In this document: positions 1-7,969 of the stretch, one piece after another
Layout of the letters: each line of letters opens with the position of its first letter
Position numbering within the stretch: the first letter of the stretch is position 1
Assembly (NCBI GenBank): GCA_002503885.1
Contig: DASQ01000127.1
Coordinates: 1-12,738 of the forward strand
Direction of reading: 5' to 3'
From: Methanoculleus marisnigri
GTDB taxonomy: Archaea; Halobacteriota; Methanomicrobia; Methanomicrobiales; Methanoculleaceae
Length of the DNA: 12,738 nt
Position numbers and translations under genes: made by a program
The notes under the pieces: model-generated
Seen by the model: the letters and a program-made list of their open reading frames with translations, nothing else
What the model was told of the DNA's origin: nothing
Database searches by the model: none

Positions 1-8
1 TGTCAACA

Positions 9-74
9 TCGGTATAAAAATCCCCACTTCCGTCGGTGTAAGAATCCCCAGTTATATCGGAATACCATTCCCCA
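9..74 (+). repeat. Left-end triple repeat of the IS21 element
   Basis: Three 18-bp direct repeats lie at 9-26 (TCGGTATAAAAATCCCCA), 33-50 (TCGGTGTAAGAATCCCCA) and 57-74 (TCGGAATACCATTCCCCA), each starting 24 bp after the last. They end before the istA start region and are probably the IstA binding sites. Confidence 0.9.
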
Positions 75-131
75 GTCCGGTACCATATAGTACCTGGTTG
101 AAGACGAATGGTAGACGAGGAGGATTATTTT

Positions 132-1376
132 ATGTTCAAGGATCTCGCTCGTGAACAGGAACAGGCAACAGGCCGGGTCAATATCAGCGCACTCTCCCGA
201 GAGACCGGATACGATCGCAAGACCGTGAGATATTACCTCTCTCGTGACCGTCCGCCGGTGACACCCCGCACCCGCACCAAGCCCAGCAAACTGGATCCGT
301 ATAAGTCGTATATCCTCGAGAGATTGGCGAACTATCCCCGGTTAAGTCGTGTCCGTCTCCTTGAAGAGATCCAGGAACAGGGCTATGACGGCAAAGCCAC
401 GATCCTCGGTGACTACCTCCGCCAGGTGCGGCCGCCGGTCCCGGTCCTCCCTGAGATCCGGTATGAGACCAAACCCGGCGAGATGGCGCAGTGCGACTGG
501 TCGGAATGCATCGCCTCCCGCCCGGACGGTCCGGAGCAGAAGGTCAACTGTTTCACGATGGTCCTTGGCTACTCCCGGGTGCGGTACATCGAGTTCACGA
601 TGTCCCAGGACCTCCAGACGTTCCTCGTATGCCATCTGCACGCGTTTGAGTATTTCGGCGGATTACCACAGGTCCTCCTCTACGACAACCTCGGCAGTGT
701 CGTCCTGAAGCGGAAGTACCCGTCAACCGCGTCGGACTTCCATCCCGCCTTCGTCGACCTGCGAGACCACTTCGGGTTCACTGCCCGGCTCTGCCGGGTC
801 TACCGGGCGAAGACCAAAGGCAAAGTCGAACGATCCATCGGCTTCGTCAAAGACAACTTCCTGTATGGCCGGGAATTCAGCTCGCTGGACGAACTAAATC
901 TCCGTGCCCGGGAGTGGCTGGACACCGTCAACCGAAACGTCCATGGGACAACCCACGAGATTCCCGTTGACCGGTTACCTCAGGAAAATCTCCGTCCGTT
1001 CTCCTCCTATCCACCGTATCATGTCCAGAAACAGTACTCGCGCAAAGTATCCCGGGACTGCTACCTCTCGCTGTACGGGAACCTTTACTCCGTTCCCTGG
1101 CGGTTTGCCGGGAGTTATGTCGATGTCGTTGTCCGGGGCACCACCGTGCTGGTCTCAGCCAATGGTACGGCGATCTGCTCGCATCCCCTGCTTATCGGCA
1201 AAGACCAGCGGTCCCGGCAGAACGAACACTTCGACGGTCTCCTCAAACAGATCCTCAATGAACCCTGCACGAGCCCGAAGAAGAAGCCGATCCTGAAGCC
1301 GTGTATCGGGGAGTATGCTGTCGAAGAACGGAATCTGGCTCTCTATGATGTTCTCTGCGAGGAGGGAGACCGATGA
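132..1376 (+). CDS. istA: IS21-family transposase IstA
   Basis: This is the DDE transposase that cuts and joins the ends of the surrounding element, working with IstB. An N-terminal helix-turn-helix (ISALSRETGYDRKTVRYYL, about residues 18-36) precedes the integrase core. Numbered from ATG 132, the catalytic residues are D122 (in MAQCDWSE), D185 (in LLYDNLGSV) and E233 (in KGKVERSIGF). A C-terminal beta-rich domain follows. The length of 414 aa is normal for IstA. I chose ATG 132 because GGAGG at 119-123 is 8 nt upstream. An in-frame ATG at 108 would add 8 residues but has no ribosome site. The stop overlaps the istB start by 4 bp (ATGA), as is usual for the family. No frame disruption is seen, so the gene is probably functional. 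Confidence 0.95.
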   Translation: MFKDLAREQEQATGRVNISALSRETGYDRKTVRYYLSRDRPPVTPRTRTKPSKLDPYKSYILERLANYPRLSRVRLLEEIQEQGYDGKATILGDYLRQVRPPVPVLPEIRYETKPGEMAQCDWSECIASRPDGPEQKVNCFTMVLGYSRVRYIEFTMSQDLQTFLVCHLHAFEYFGGLPQVLLYDNLGSVVLKRKYPSTASDFHPAFVDLRDHFGFTARLCRVYRAKTKGKVERSIGFVKDNFLYGREFSSLDELNLRAREWLDTVNRNVHGTTHEIPVDRLPQENLRPFSSYPPYHVQKQYSRKVSRDCYLSLYGNLYSVPWRFAGSYVDVVVRGTTVLVSANGTAICSHPLLIGKDQRSRQNEHFDGLLKQILNEPCTSPKKKPILKPCIGEYAVEERNLALYDVLCEEGDR

Positions 1377-2170
1377 CGACGCTTCTCCTGGAGCGGGTGC
1401 ATCAGCACCTGACCGGGATGAAACTGATGACGATGGATGCCCTTCTCGAACCCACGCTTGAGCGGGCGATGAAGGAGAGCCTGAGTCCTCTGGAAACGAT
1501 AGGCTATCTGGCTGAGCAGGAATGGAACGGCAGAGTATCGACGACGATCCGGACCCGGACGAAGAATGCCGGGTTTCCTCTCCTGAAACGGATCGACGAG
1601 TTTGATTTCGCGTTTCAGCCGTCTGTCGACAGAACCGTGATCAAAGATCTCGCCACCCTGCGGTTTGTGGACAACGCCGAGAATGTGATGTTTCTGGGGC
1701 CACCCGGTGTCGGAAAGACCCATCTGGCCATCGGTCTTGGCGTCGCTGCAATCGAGCAGGGGATCCCGGTCCTGTTCATCAATGCTTCGGTTCTCATCGA
1801 ACAGCTGAAGGATGCCTATCAGACCGGGCAGCTGGACAGATACCTGAAGAAACTGACCCGGCCGGGCATCCTGATCATCGACGAGATCGGGTATCTGCCG
1901 TTCGATGCACAGGCCGCATACTGCTTTTTCCAGTTGATTTCACGCCGATACGAGGAGCGAGCGACGATCTTTACCTCAAATAAGACGTTCGCGGATTGGG
2001 GAGAGATCTTCCAGGATCGGGTCATCGCGGCAGCACTGCTCGATCGCATCCTCCATCGCTGCACCACCGTGAATATTCGGGGGGAGAGTTATCGAATGAA
2101 AGATCGAAAGAAGCATGCATTATGGACGAATCTTGAAAAATCTGCTGAAATGAGGTTTCCAAATGAATGA
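1373..2170 (+). CDS. istB: IS21-family helper ATPase IstB
   Basis: IstB is the AAA+ ATPase that assembles on target DNA and activates IstA for insertion. Of 265 residues, about 1-100 form the N-terminal helical part. Walker A is GPPGVGKT (109-116) and Walker B is ILIIDE (166-171, with D170 and E171). A sensor-like TSNK is at 201-204, and LLDRILHR at 222-229 fits the arginine-finger region. The length is typical. It overlaps istA by 4 bp, so translation is probably coupled, and its stop lies 29 bp before the first right-end repeat. All ATPase motifs are intact, so the element may still be mobile. Confidence 0.95.
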   Translation: MTTLLLERVHQHLTGMKLMTMDALLEPTLERAMKESLSPLETIGYLAEQEWNGRVSTTIRTRTKNAGFPLLKRIDEFDFAFQPSVDRTVIKDLATLRFVDNAENVMFLGPPGVGKTHLAIGLGVAAIEQGIPVLFINASVLIEQLKDAYQTGQLDRYLKKLTRPGILIIDEIGYLPFDAQAAYCFFQLISRRYEERATIFTSNKTFADWGEIFQDRVIAAALLDRILHRCTTVNIRGESYRMKDRKKHALWTNLEKSAEMRFPNE

Positions 2171-2199
2171 CGGAAAGTTGACGATAGATTTAAGTGGGG

Positions 2200-2249
2200 T
2201 GGGGAATGATATTCCGACAAAGCTGGGGAAAAGTAGACCGACGTTGACA
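2200..2249 (-). repeat. Right-end repeats and tip of the IS21 element
   Basis: Read on the minus strand, the tip TGTCAACG (2249-2242) is followed by TCGGTCTACTTTTCCCCA (2241-2224) and TCGGAATATCATTCCCCA (2217-2200). These match the left-end repeats in sequence and in 24-bp period. They fix the element boundary at 2249. Confidence 0.9.
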
Positions 2250-3643
2250 CCTTTCCTATCGGCACCATTTTCCTCGTTGACCGGCTGTATGACATCCTGA
2301 ACTTTTGCGATGTTTTCGGGAAACACAAGACGCGGGGCATCGATATCAACAAGCTACTTCACGCCCTCATCAGCTACAAACTGACGGATAACTTCAGCAT
2401 CAAGCGATCATACGACTGGATCACCCGGCCGGAAGTTCTTGCCGAGTTCAATCTTCCGTCCTTCAGCGAACGAACCCTCTACCGTGTCCTTGAAACCCTC
2501 GGTGCCAACCGGGAAGAGATCATCTCCGACATCCAGGATGTCCTATTTGAGAGGTATGACTTTGAGCATACCGACATCAACATGGACTGGACCAGCATAG
2601 TGCTCCATGGCACTGAAGCCAAGCTTGGACGGTATGGCTACAGCCGGGATCACCGGCCGGATAAGAAACAGATTACCGTTGGCGTCACAGAACTTGCCGA
2701 CCCGATCAATGTCCCGATTGGGATGACAATCGAGCCCGGCAATCTCAATGACCAGACGCACTTCAAGAAGACCTATCGTCAGTCACGCGACCGGCTCAGA
2801 GAGGGTTCTCTGGTAATATTTGACAAAGGAGCGAACAGTGTCGCCAATACCCAGATGATCCGGGCAGATCATCTGCAGTACATCACCGGAAAGAAACTCA
2901 ACAAGAGCGATGACACGATCATCGCTAAATTTGAAACCTATCATCCTCAAGTTATTGATGCGGAATCCGGGATTCGCGGTATTACCATTGAGAAGCCGAA
3001 CAGTACCAATTATCTCTACTTCTCAGAAAAGCTGCAGAAAGAGCAGCTGGAATCCAGAGCCAGAAAAGTAGTTCGAGAGATAAAAGAAGCACAGGCCATT
3101 CAGAAAAGCATTGACAAGAAGAAGAGTCTTCCAAAGCGATTCCGGATAAACAATCTCCTTGTGGATGTGGACTACTCCATCCAGACAAAGCTCCTTGAAC
3201 TCTCGGAAGAGGATGCCGTCAAGCTTCTTGAAGAGAAGTTCATCACCGGCAGAGAAGGATTCTTCTGCCTGAAATCAAGCAAGAAGTTGACACTTCCCGA
3301 AGCCCTGCTGACCTACCGCAAAAAGGACTCGATTGAGAAGATATTCAACTCGCTGAAGAATGAGATCGAGATCAAGCCGTTGCGGGTATGGACGGATAAC
3401 AGCATTTACGGTGCGTTAATCATCGGGTTCATTGCGCAGTTATTTGTCTCCCTGATCCGATTTGAGATCCCGGAACTGAAGCATACGTCAACGAAATTCA
3501 TCAAACAGGCGCTATTGAATTTGACAGTTACCATTGATTCGTGGATGAGGAAGACAAAAAAGTACATTCACTCCAATTTTGATGCCGTTAACACGATGAT
3601 TTTACGGCATAATTGGGCCATTTCGGGATCGGGGAGGGGGTAA
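2250..3643 (+). pseudogene. IS1634/IS4-type transposase, 5' end removed by the IS21 insertion
   Basis: The frame opens at the IS21 boundary with no start codon and runs 463 codons to a TAA. It reads FPIGTIFLVDRLYDILNFCD..., the N-terminal helical region of IS1634-like DDE transposases. Catalytic candidates are the aspartate of NMDWTSIVLHG (codon at 2585), the aspartate of VIFDKGANS (2822) and the glutamate of YRKKDSIEKIFNSLK (3335). The last motif fits the IS4-superfamily Y-(2)-R-(3)-E-(6)-K signature with lysine in the arginine position. An internal ATG at 2582 would give a 353-aa product lacking the N-terminal domain, so I read the gene as dead. The missing 5' part should lie just left of base 1, beyond the IS21 copy. 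I could not identify the right terminal repeat of this second element. Confidence 0.85.
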
Positions 3644-3650
3644 AAAGACC

Positions 3651-3742
3651 AACTGGCAAAGTCTCTCTCCCAACGAAATTTCGAATGCTTGCGATCACGA
3701 TAGCGGAGGATCTCAGTGGGTGAGGGAACCCGAACTGGCAAA
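3651..3742 (+). repeat. 10-bp direct repeat downstream of the transposase relic
   Basis: AACTGGCAAA occurs at 3651-3660 and again at 3733-3742, within the 212-bp gene-free gap between the transposase stop and the methyltransferase stop. It may mark the lost right end of the IS1634-like element, but no matching left end is visible. Confidence 0.35.
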
Positions 3743-3855
3743 CTTAGGCTCAAGACCTGAAATGAGTTGTTCGAGACCCCAATAGTTATGGGATGTCCTC
3801 TCAAGCAACTCTACTTGATTATCTTAGAAAATTAGAAGACAAGGAGCACCAGGGT

Positions 3856-4674
3856 TTATTTCTCTATTGCTATATTGAGTTGAAATACGTTTTTTGGGAT
3901 TTCAGGGAAGTCGCATATTTTTGAGTTAAACTTACCTCTGATAAATATTGCACAGAGGGTATTAGATATATGATATATATTATTCCTCAGTTGTGGCGGA
4001 CACCCACCCATGATCCCAGCTAATGTTTCCCATCGAATGCGTTCGGGAGTATGACCATAGTCGTGCCAAATAATAACTGAATTTTCGTCTTTGAGTAATT
4101 TAAATGCGTTTTTCGTATCTGATATGATTGCATCTTCACTATGATCTCCATCAATGAATATGATATCAAATTTTTTATTTAGCGAATCAAAATCAAATGT
4201 AAGTGAATCCGCTCCAATATGCACTACGTTTTCTAAGTTTGCTGAAAAAAATCGCATGGATTTGACCATCTTTTCTGAAAATCCTCGTTTAATAAGATCT
4301 TCATTAGATAAGCTTATTGAATAACATACTTCTGCAAACTGAGCTACATTTGCTATGCTTTCTCCCCTCCAAGTTCCGATTTCAAGATACCTGCAGTTAT
4401 TATATTTTTTTGCCAAAGAATTTAGAAGAAGATAATCCATTGGGGTGGATCCATCGCTCAAAAAGCTAATTGGATAGACTGTTTCTACAGGATTTGGTAC
4501 TAGTTCCAATATATCCAGGGTCGGCAACCCCTGTTCATAGCCATATTTTCTTATAATTCTTTTTCGGAATATTTCTTCATCTTTTAAGATATATCCAATT
4601 GCATGGGGATCTGTCATTAATGCCTGAAGTATCCAGCCGATATGTCTACATTTTCTTATTGTACAATAATTCAT
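3856..4674 (-). CDS. Class I SAM-dependent methyltransferase (Methyltransf_24-like)
   Basis: The 272-aa product carries the Rossmann methyltransferase pattern. Motif I is LEIGTWRGES (97-106), which binds S-adenosylmethionine. FIDGDHSEDA (173-182) forms the next acidic strand, and IIWHDYGHTP (201-210) follows. The IDGDH plus HDY pair is typical of the Methyltransf_24 family, whose members are often found among surface-sugar, antibiotic or rhamnosyl-type modification genes. The substrate cannot be told from sequence. There is no signal peptide or membrane segment. The gene is clearly more AT-rich than the orc1/cdc6 region and stands alone between insertion-sequence remnants, which suggests transfer as cargo. 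On the minus strand a TATA-like ACTATAAAAC (around 4711-4720) lies about 40 bp before the ATG. The first 20 or so residues are unusual for the family and the true start could be further in. Confidence 0.8.
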   Translation of the reverse strand: MNYCTIRKCRHIGWILQALMTDPHAIGYILKDEEIFRKRIIRKYGYEQGLPTLDILELVPNPVETVYPISFLSDGSTPMDYLLLNSLAKKYNNCRYLEIGTWRGESIANVAQFAEVCYSISLSNEDLIKRGFSEKMVKSMRFFSANLENVVHIGADSLTFDFDSLNKKFDIIFIDGDHSEDAIISDTKNAFKLLKDENSVIIWHDYGHTPERIRWETLAGIMGGCPPQLRNNIYHISNTLCAIFIRGKFNSKICDFPEIPKNVFQLNIAIEK

Positions 4675-4817
4675 AGGTAAATATTTTCTGAAGATTCTTA
4701 ATAAGGTTTTGTTTTATAGTTACTTGTGTAACATCGTTGCAGGAGGCCGTCCCAAATATATAAGTCCTATTAGATAATACTTCGGGGTATGGTCTTCTAG
4801 GAAATTGACGATGACTC

Positions 4818-5043
4818 TGGGCGATTGTCCAGGAATATCTCCCTCCAATGAAGCCACACATCGACCGACCCCGGTGTGACCCCCGTGGGTTGTTCAACGG
4901 CATCCTGTACGCCCTGACTACTGGCTGCACCTGGCCACAATGTTCCGGCAAAATACGGTACCAAATCAACGGTTCATCGGTCCCATGTTACCTTACGTGA
5001 GGGTCTCCAAATATACTGGGCATCTGGAGCCTTAAACGGGTGA
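4818..5043 (+). pseudogene. IS5-family transposase relic (N-terminal part, frameshifted)
   Basis: From 4818 one frame reads WAIVQEYLPPMKPHIDRPRC then DPRGLFNGILYALTTGCTW. This is the helix-turn-helix N-terminal domain (DUF4096-like) of IS5-group transposases. After the tryptophan codon at 4932 the match continues one frame over, as VPAKYGTKSTVHRSHVTLRE, ending at a TGA at 5041. An extra base between 4935 and 4941 explains the switch. There is a second break just before 4818, where the expected LTDDD-like start is out of frame. The catalytic C-terminal domain is absent. An overlapping minus-strand frame beginning MCGFIGGRY is an antisense shadow of this relic. Confidence 0.75.
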
Positions 5044-5406
5044 GAGCGCCTCCCGCCTCCTTGGCGCAGCCCGGGCACAGGCGTAAAGATCCGTTAAAAA
5101 TTGTTGCTGGACTCAATCCTCGCACTGGCTACCGTTCGAAAGCCCCTGGGTTTGCCGAGGTTTAACTGCACACCCTAGAGAAAAAAGAGATCCTCATCAC
5201 CTCCTGCAAAAAACTGAGCGATTACTGGCCCTCCTTTGCTCTCTTGGGGTCCTCCCAGTTCAGGAGAGGAGGCAACGCCCCACTCAGTAAATCTGGTCAT
5301 ACCCGCTATTTAGCCGAGGGATTCATATCCCGTACAAGATGCCTGAGACTTGCCTCAAAAAAGCAAAAGAGAAACCATATATGACTATAGATTACAGCAA
5401 CATTAT
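5044..5406. other. Gene-free stretch between IS5 relic and KTSC gene
   Basis: I see no supported gene here. A plus-strand frame reads KIVAGLNPRTGYRSKAPGFAEV in pieces around 5096-5164, but it has no recognisable family and stops quickly. A 24-codon open frame starts at ATG 5339 and stops at 5413, overlapping the KTSC start by 7 bp. TTCATATCC near 5320-5328 could be a weak TATA box for the downstream pair. Confidence 0.5.
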
Positions 5407-5619
5407 ATGTTAAGACAACCGGTTACCTCCAGCCATCTCCAATCTGTCGGATACGATCCCGCCTCCCGCATCCTGGAGGTTGAATTCACGAATGGCTCTA
5501 TCTACCAGTACACAGGTGTTCCTGCAGCAATTTACCAGGAACTGATGGCAGCCCCATCCCACGGCACATACTTCGCCCAGTACATCCGGACGCAGTACCC
5601 CTACAAAAGAATCGGTTAG
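5407..5619 (+). CDS. KTSC-domain protein, 70 aa
   Basis: The product is essentially one KTSC domain, a roughly 60-residue fold named for the C-terminus of some lysyl-tRNA synthetases, with a central Y-x-Y motif and a suspected but unproven RNA-binding role. Here RQPVTSSHLQSVGYDP opens the domain, GSIYQYTGVP carries the Y-x-Y motif, and it closes with YIRTQYPYKRIG. I chose ATG 5407 because stand-alone KTSC proteins usually begin just before the R-x-P-V segment. A TTG at 5350 would add 19 residues not typical of the family. Neither start has a good ribosome site. The stop is 11 bp before the GTG of the OLD-like nuclease gene on the same strand, so the two are probably co-transcribed. Confidence 0.8.
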   Translation: MLRQPVTSSHLQSVGYDPASRILEVEFTNGSIYQYTGVPAAIYQELMAAPSHGTYFAQYIRTQYPYKRIG

Positions 5620-5630
5620 AAGGCGAGCCG

Positions 5631-7568
5631 GTGTACATCTCTTCCCTCCGCGTCAGGAACTTCCGTTCCATCCGGGATGAAACCCTCCCCTGCGACCGGC
5701 TAACTGCGCTTGTCGGTGCGAACGGCGCAGGGAAATCTTCATTTTTGCAAGCCCTCTATCACTTCTACCATCCTGGGACCACCTACACAGTTGAAGATTT
5801 CTACAACCAGGACACATCAAACGAGATCGTAATCACTGTAACCTTCGCAGGATTAAACGAAGGAGAAACAGAATTTTTCAAAAAGTATATCGTAAGAGAT
5901 ACTCTTACTGTCGAGAAAGTAATGGTGTGGCCAGCTTCTCGTGGTAGTCAGAAATACCACGGGAGCCGGCTTAAGAACCCTGACTTCGATGCCATCCGCA
6001 GTGCAAGTGGTGCTGCCAGTCTCAAGGAGGCTTACAACCAGTTGCGATCCGGTGCCTATCCAGATCTCCCGCCATATTCAAACAAAAATGCCGCTGAAGC
6101 AGCTCTGCAGGAGTGGGAGGAGATCCACCCCGACAAATGTACCCGACAGAGAGACGAAGGGCAGTTCTTCGGGTTCAGAGAAGTTGGAGAAACGCACCTC
6201 GAACGGTTCACCCGGTTCATCTACGTCCCGCCGGTCCGCGAGGCCGCAAAGGACGCTGCCGATGGAAAGAACTCGGTCATGTCTGAACTGATGGATCTCG
6301 CCGTCAGGAAGGCCCTCATGAGCAGGGAAGATCTGCAGACACTACAGAGGACGGCACAGAGCCAATACGATGCGATCGTCGATCCCAAGCATCTGCCGGA
6401 ACTGACGTCCCTTGGCGACCAGCTCACCCGGACACTCGAGTTATATGCCCCGGGCACCAGTGTCTCGATAGACTGGTCAAGGGGGCAGGAGATCACGCTT
6501 CCGATACCTGAGGGCAGGGTCAAACTTATTGAGGGTGACTATCCTGCGCCTGTCGAGAATACTGGCCATGGATTACAGCGCGCATTCATTATCACGCTCC
6601 TGCAGCACCTGGCTCTGGTGCAGGCTGGAGCCGATGGGGAAAACCCGGCTGCCACTTATGAAAGGGAGCAAAATATCATCTTCGGCATTGAGGAGCCAGA
6701 GATCTATCAGCACCCGAACCGGCAGCGGCACCTCTCGTCAATCCTGGAGCAGCTCTGCTCAGGAGGGATACCGGGAGCGACCCGCTCGGTTCAGGTGATC
6801 TACACAACCCACTCGCCGTTGTTTGTCGACATCGGTCACTTTGAACGGATAAAAATTGTAAGAAAGGTTCAGAATTCTCCCGCCCTCCCAAAAGAAACCA
6901 AAATCAAATCGACTACCCCTAAAGCGGTCCAGAAAGCTCTGGATGAGGTTGAGAGAAGGGGAGGGAGTTCCCGTGTGCCCCGTCCTCTTGAGTTCCAGCT
7001 CAGGACAGTCATGACGCCCATAGTCAACGAGGGGTTTTTCTCAGATGTTGTTGTTCTGGTCGAAGGAGAGGAAGACCGGGCTGCCTTGATCGGTGTCGCA
7101 AAGGCCATGAAGATAGATTTAAACGCCTATGGCATCTCTGTCATCCCCTGCCATGGAAAAGACTCCATCCCTAAAGTCGGCACGGTGTTTAGACACCTTG
7201 GGATCCCCCTGTATGTCGTGTGGGATAGCGACAAAGACAAAAAGGCTACATCATGTATAGCTACTAACCGTAAGTTACTCAGGTTGTGTGGACAGCCTGA
7301 AGAAGACTGGCCGGCGGGAGTGTTCGATTGTTATGCCTGTTTTGAAACCAATATCACTGAAACCCTTCGTCGTGAGTTAGGGAAAGAGTATTATGACCGT
7401 GCTCTCGCTGAAATTCAGCAAGAATGGGGTCTGGGTAACTGGAATGGTGCTAAAAAGAACCCGCTCGTTGTTGCTGAACTGATTAACAAAGCAAAGGAGA
7501 ACAACATCTCCCCTTCTACTATCGTGGAAACTGTTGAGCGGATTATAGCCCTCAGGGGCTCGTGTTGA
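5631..7568 (+). CDS. OLD-like nuclease (AAA ATPase plus TOPRIM)
   Basis: The 645-aa product has the two-part layout of OLD-family (overcoming lysogenization defect) proteins. An ABC/SMC-like ATPase comes first, with Walker A GANGAGKS (29-36), a signature-like ENTGHGLQR segment (about 308-316), Walker B IIFGIEEPEIYQHP (about 348-361) and an H-loop IYTTHSPLF (about 388-396). A TOPRIM nuclease domain follows, with VVLVEGEEDRAAL (about 473-485, metal-binding E) and VVWDSDKDKK (about 528-537, D-x-D). Relatives include stand-alone OLD nucleases, GajA of Gabija and AAA-TOPRIM proteins of PARIS-type defence. No UvrD-like GajB partner or reverse transcriptase is present. The start is GTG 5631, with only a weak ribosome site. 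The likely partner is the KTSC gene just upstream. A DNA-cutting defence role is inferred from the family, not shown. Confidence 0.88.
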   Translation: MYISSLRVRNFRSIRDETLPCDRLTALVGANGAGKSSFLQALYHFYHPGTTYTVEDFYNQDTSNEIVITVTFAGLNEGETEFFKKYIVRDTLTVEKVMVWPASRGSQKYHGSRLKNPDFDAIRSASGAASLKEAYNQLRSGAYPDLPPYSNKNAAEAALQEWEEIHPDKCTRQRDEGQFFGFREVGETHLERFTRFIYVPPVREAAKDAADGKNSVMSELMDLAVRKALMSREDLQTLQRTAQSQYDAIVDPKHLPELTSLGDQLTRTLELYAPGTSVSIDWSRGQEITLPIPEGRVKLIEGDYPAPVENTGHGLQRAFIITLLQHLALVQAGADGENPAATYEREQNIIFGIEEPEIYQHPNRQRHLSSILEQLCSGGIPGATRSVQVIYTTHSPLFVDIGHFERIKIVRKVQNSPALPKETKIKSTTPKAVQKALDEVERRGGSSRVPRPLEFQLRTVMTPIVNEGFFSDVVVLVEGEEDRAALIGVAKAMKIDLNAYGISVIPCHGKDSIPKVGTVFRHLGIPLYVVWDSDKDKKATSCIATNRKLLRLCGQPEEDWPAGVFDCYACFETNITETLRRELGKEYYDRALAEIQQEWGLGNWNGAKKNPLVVAELINKAKENNISPSTIVETVERIIALRGSC

Positions 7569-7605
7569 AGGCGCGGCCTCGGACACTGTAGGTCCGGTGC
7601 TTCAA
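7565..7605. terminator. Hairpin between two convergent genes
   Basis: TTGAAG (7565-7570) pairs with CTTCAA (7600-7605), and CGGAC (7580-7584) pairs with GTCCG (7592-7596) around a 7-nt loop. An uneven internal bulge separates the two stems. The left arm includes the stop codon of the OLD-like gene. The structure fills the 45-bp gap to the stop of the minus-strand gene at 7614, so it may end transcription from both sides. A remnant of a recombination site is an alternative. Confidence 0.4.
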
Positions 7606-7613
7606 TGCCCTCC

Positions 7614-7859
7614 TCACCCCCCGCCGAGCACCCGCACCAGCACCGCCACCACCCCGCCCACGACCCCGCCGGCCCCGGCGCTCACCGTCGAGATTCGCCG
7701 CTCTTCTCCTGCCTTCTCCGCCCGCCAGCCCTCGAGCGCCCGGATCCGGGCCTCGAACTCCTCGTCCTGCGCCTCCATCTGCCACAACATCCGGCAGATC
7801 CACTTCACGTCCCGGTTCGTCTCGTAGACGAGTTCCCGGGTGGTCTTTTCCCCGGTCAT
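7614..7859 (-). CDS. Small holin/XhlA-like membrane protein, 81 aa
   Basis: The protein has a charged N-terminal half with heptad-like spacing (TNRDVKWICRMLWQMEAQDE, then EFEARIRALEGWRAEK, about residues 14-49). A C-terminal glycine/valine-rich hydrophobic segment follows (STVSAGAGGVVGGVVAVLVR, about 57-76). This coiled-coil plus single C-terminal membrane-helix layout resembles XhlA/holin-associated proteins of viruses and proviruses. The resemblance is one of layout, not a confirmed homology. The start is well supported: on the minus strand GGAGG (7873-7869) lies 9 nt before the ATG, and a TATA-like AAATATAA (7926-7919) lies further upstream. It is divergent from the 168-aa gene and convergent with the OLD-like gene. 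The larger minus-strand frame over the same bases is a shadow. Confidence 0.65.
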   Translation of the reverse strand: MTGEKTTRELVYETNRDVKWICRMLWQMEAQDEEFEARIRALEGWRAEKAGEERRISTVSAGAGGVVGGVVAVLVRVLGGG

Positions 7860-7918
7860 CCTGGTAACCCTCCCGGTGAAGACTACGACGCCGGAGAGAA
7901 AAAGCCAGACCGTAACGA

Positions 7919-7926
7919 TTATATTT
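7919..7926 (-). promoter_or_regulatory. TATA box for the minus-strand 81-aa gene
   Basis: AAATATAA on the minus strand lies about 60 bp before the ATG at 7859. With archaeal spacing, transcription would start near 7896 and leave a leader of about 37 nt that contains the GGAGG site. Confidence 0.45.
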
Positions 7927-7969
7927 CAGAATCGGAGCCAAATCCACCCTTCCCGATAAAGTCAGGCTG

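Larger units (their letters stand above)
1..2249 (+). mobile_element. Complete IS21-family insertion sequence
   Basis: The element carries istA and istB in the usual overlapping order and has matching ends. The left tip starts TGTCAACATCGGT, and the reverse complement of the right tip starts TGTCAACGTCGGT. Inside each tip are 18-bp repeats of the form TCGG(N)8-10TCCCCA: three at the left (9-26, 33-50, 57-74) and two at the right (2224-2241, 2200-2217, reverse strand), all at an exact 24-bp period. IS21 elements characteristically have such multiple terminal repeats as transposase binding sites. The right tip is followed directly by the open frame of another transposase, so the element is inserted in that gene. 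The target duplication cannot be verified because the window begins at the left tip. Confidence 0.93.

Noticed and set aside
108..131. Upstream ATG 108 as the istA start
   Set aside because: GGAGG at 119-123 is ideally placed for ATG 132 but lies downstream of ATG 108, and family members begin near the MFKDL segment.
4646..4969. Minus-strand 107-aa frame containing MCGFIGGRY, reminiscent of a glutamine amidotransferase N-terminus
   Set aside because: It is antisense to the IS5-family relic on the plus strand, which matches much better, and its remaining residues resemble no amidotransferase.
5221..5280. CCTCC/GGAGG inverted repeat near 5250-5275 as a terminator or attachment site
   Set aside because: The arms are only 5 bp, there is no T-run, and neither flank has a gene end.
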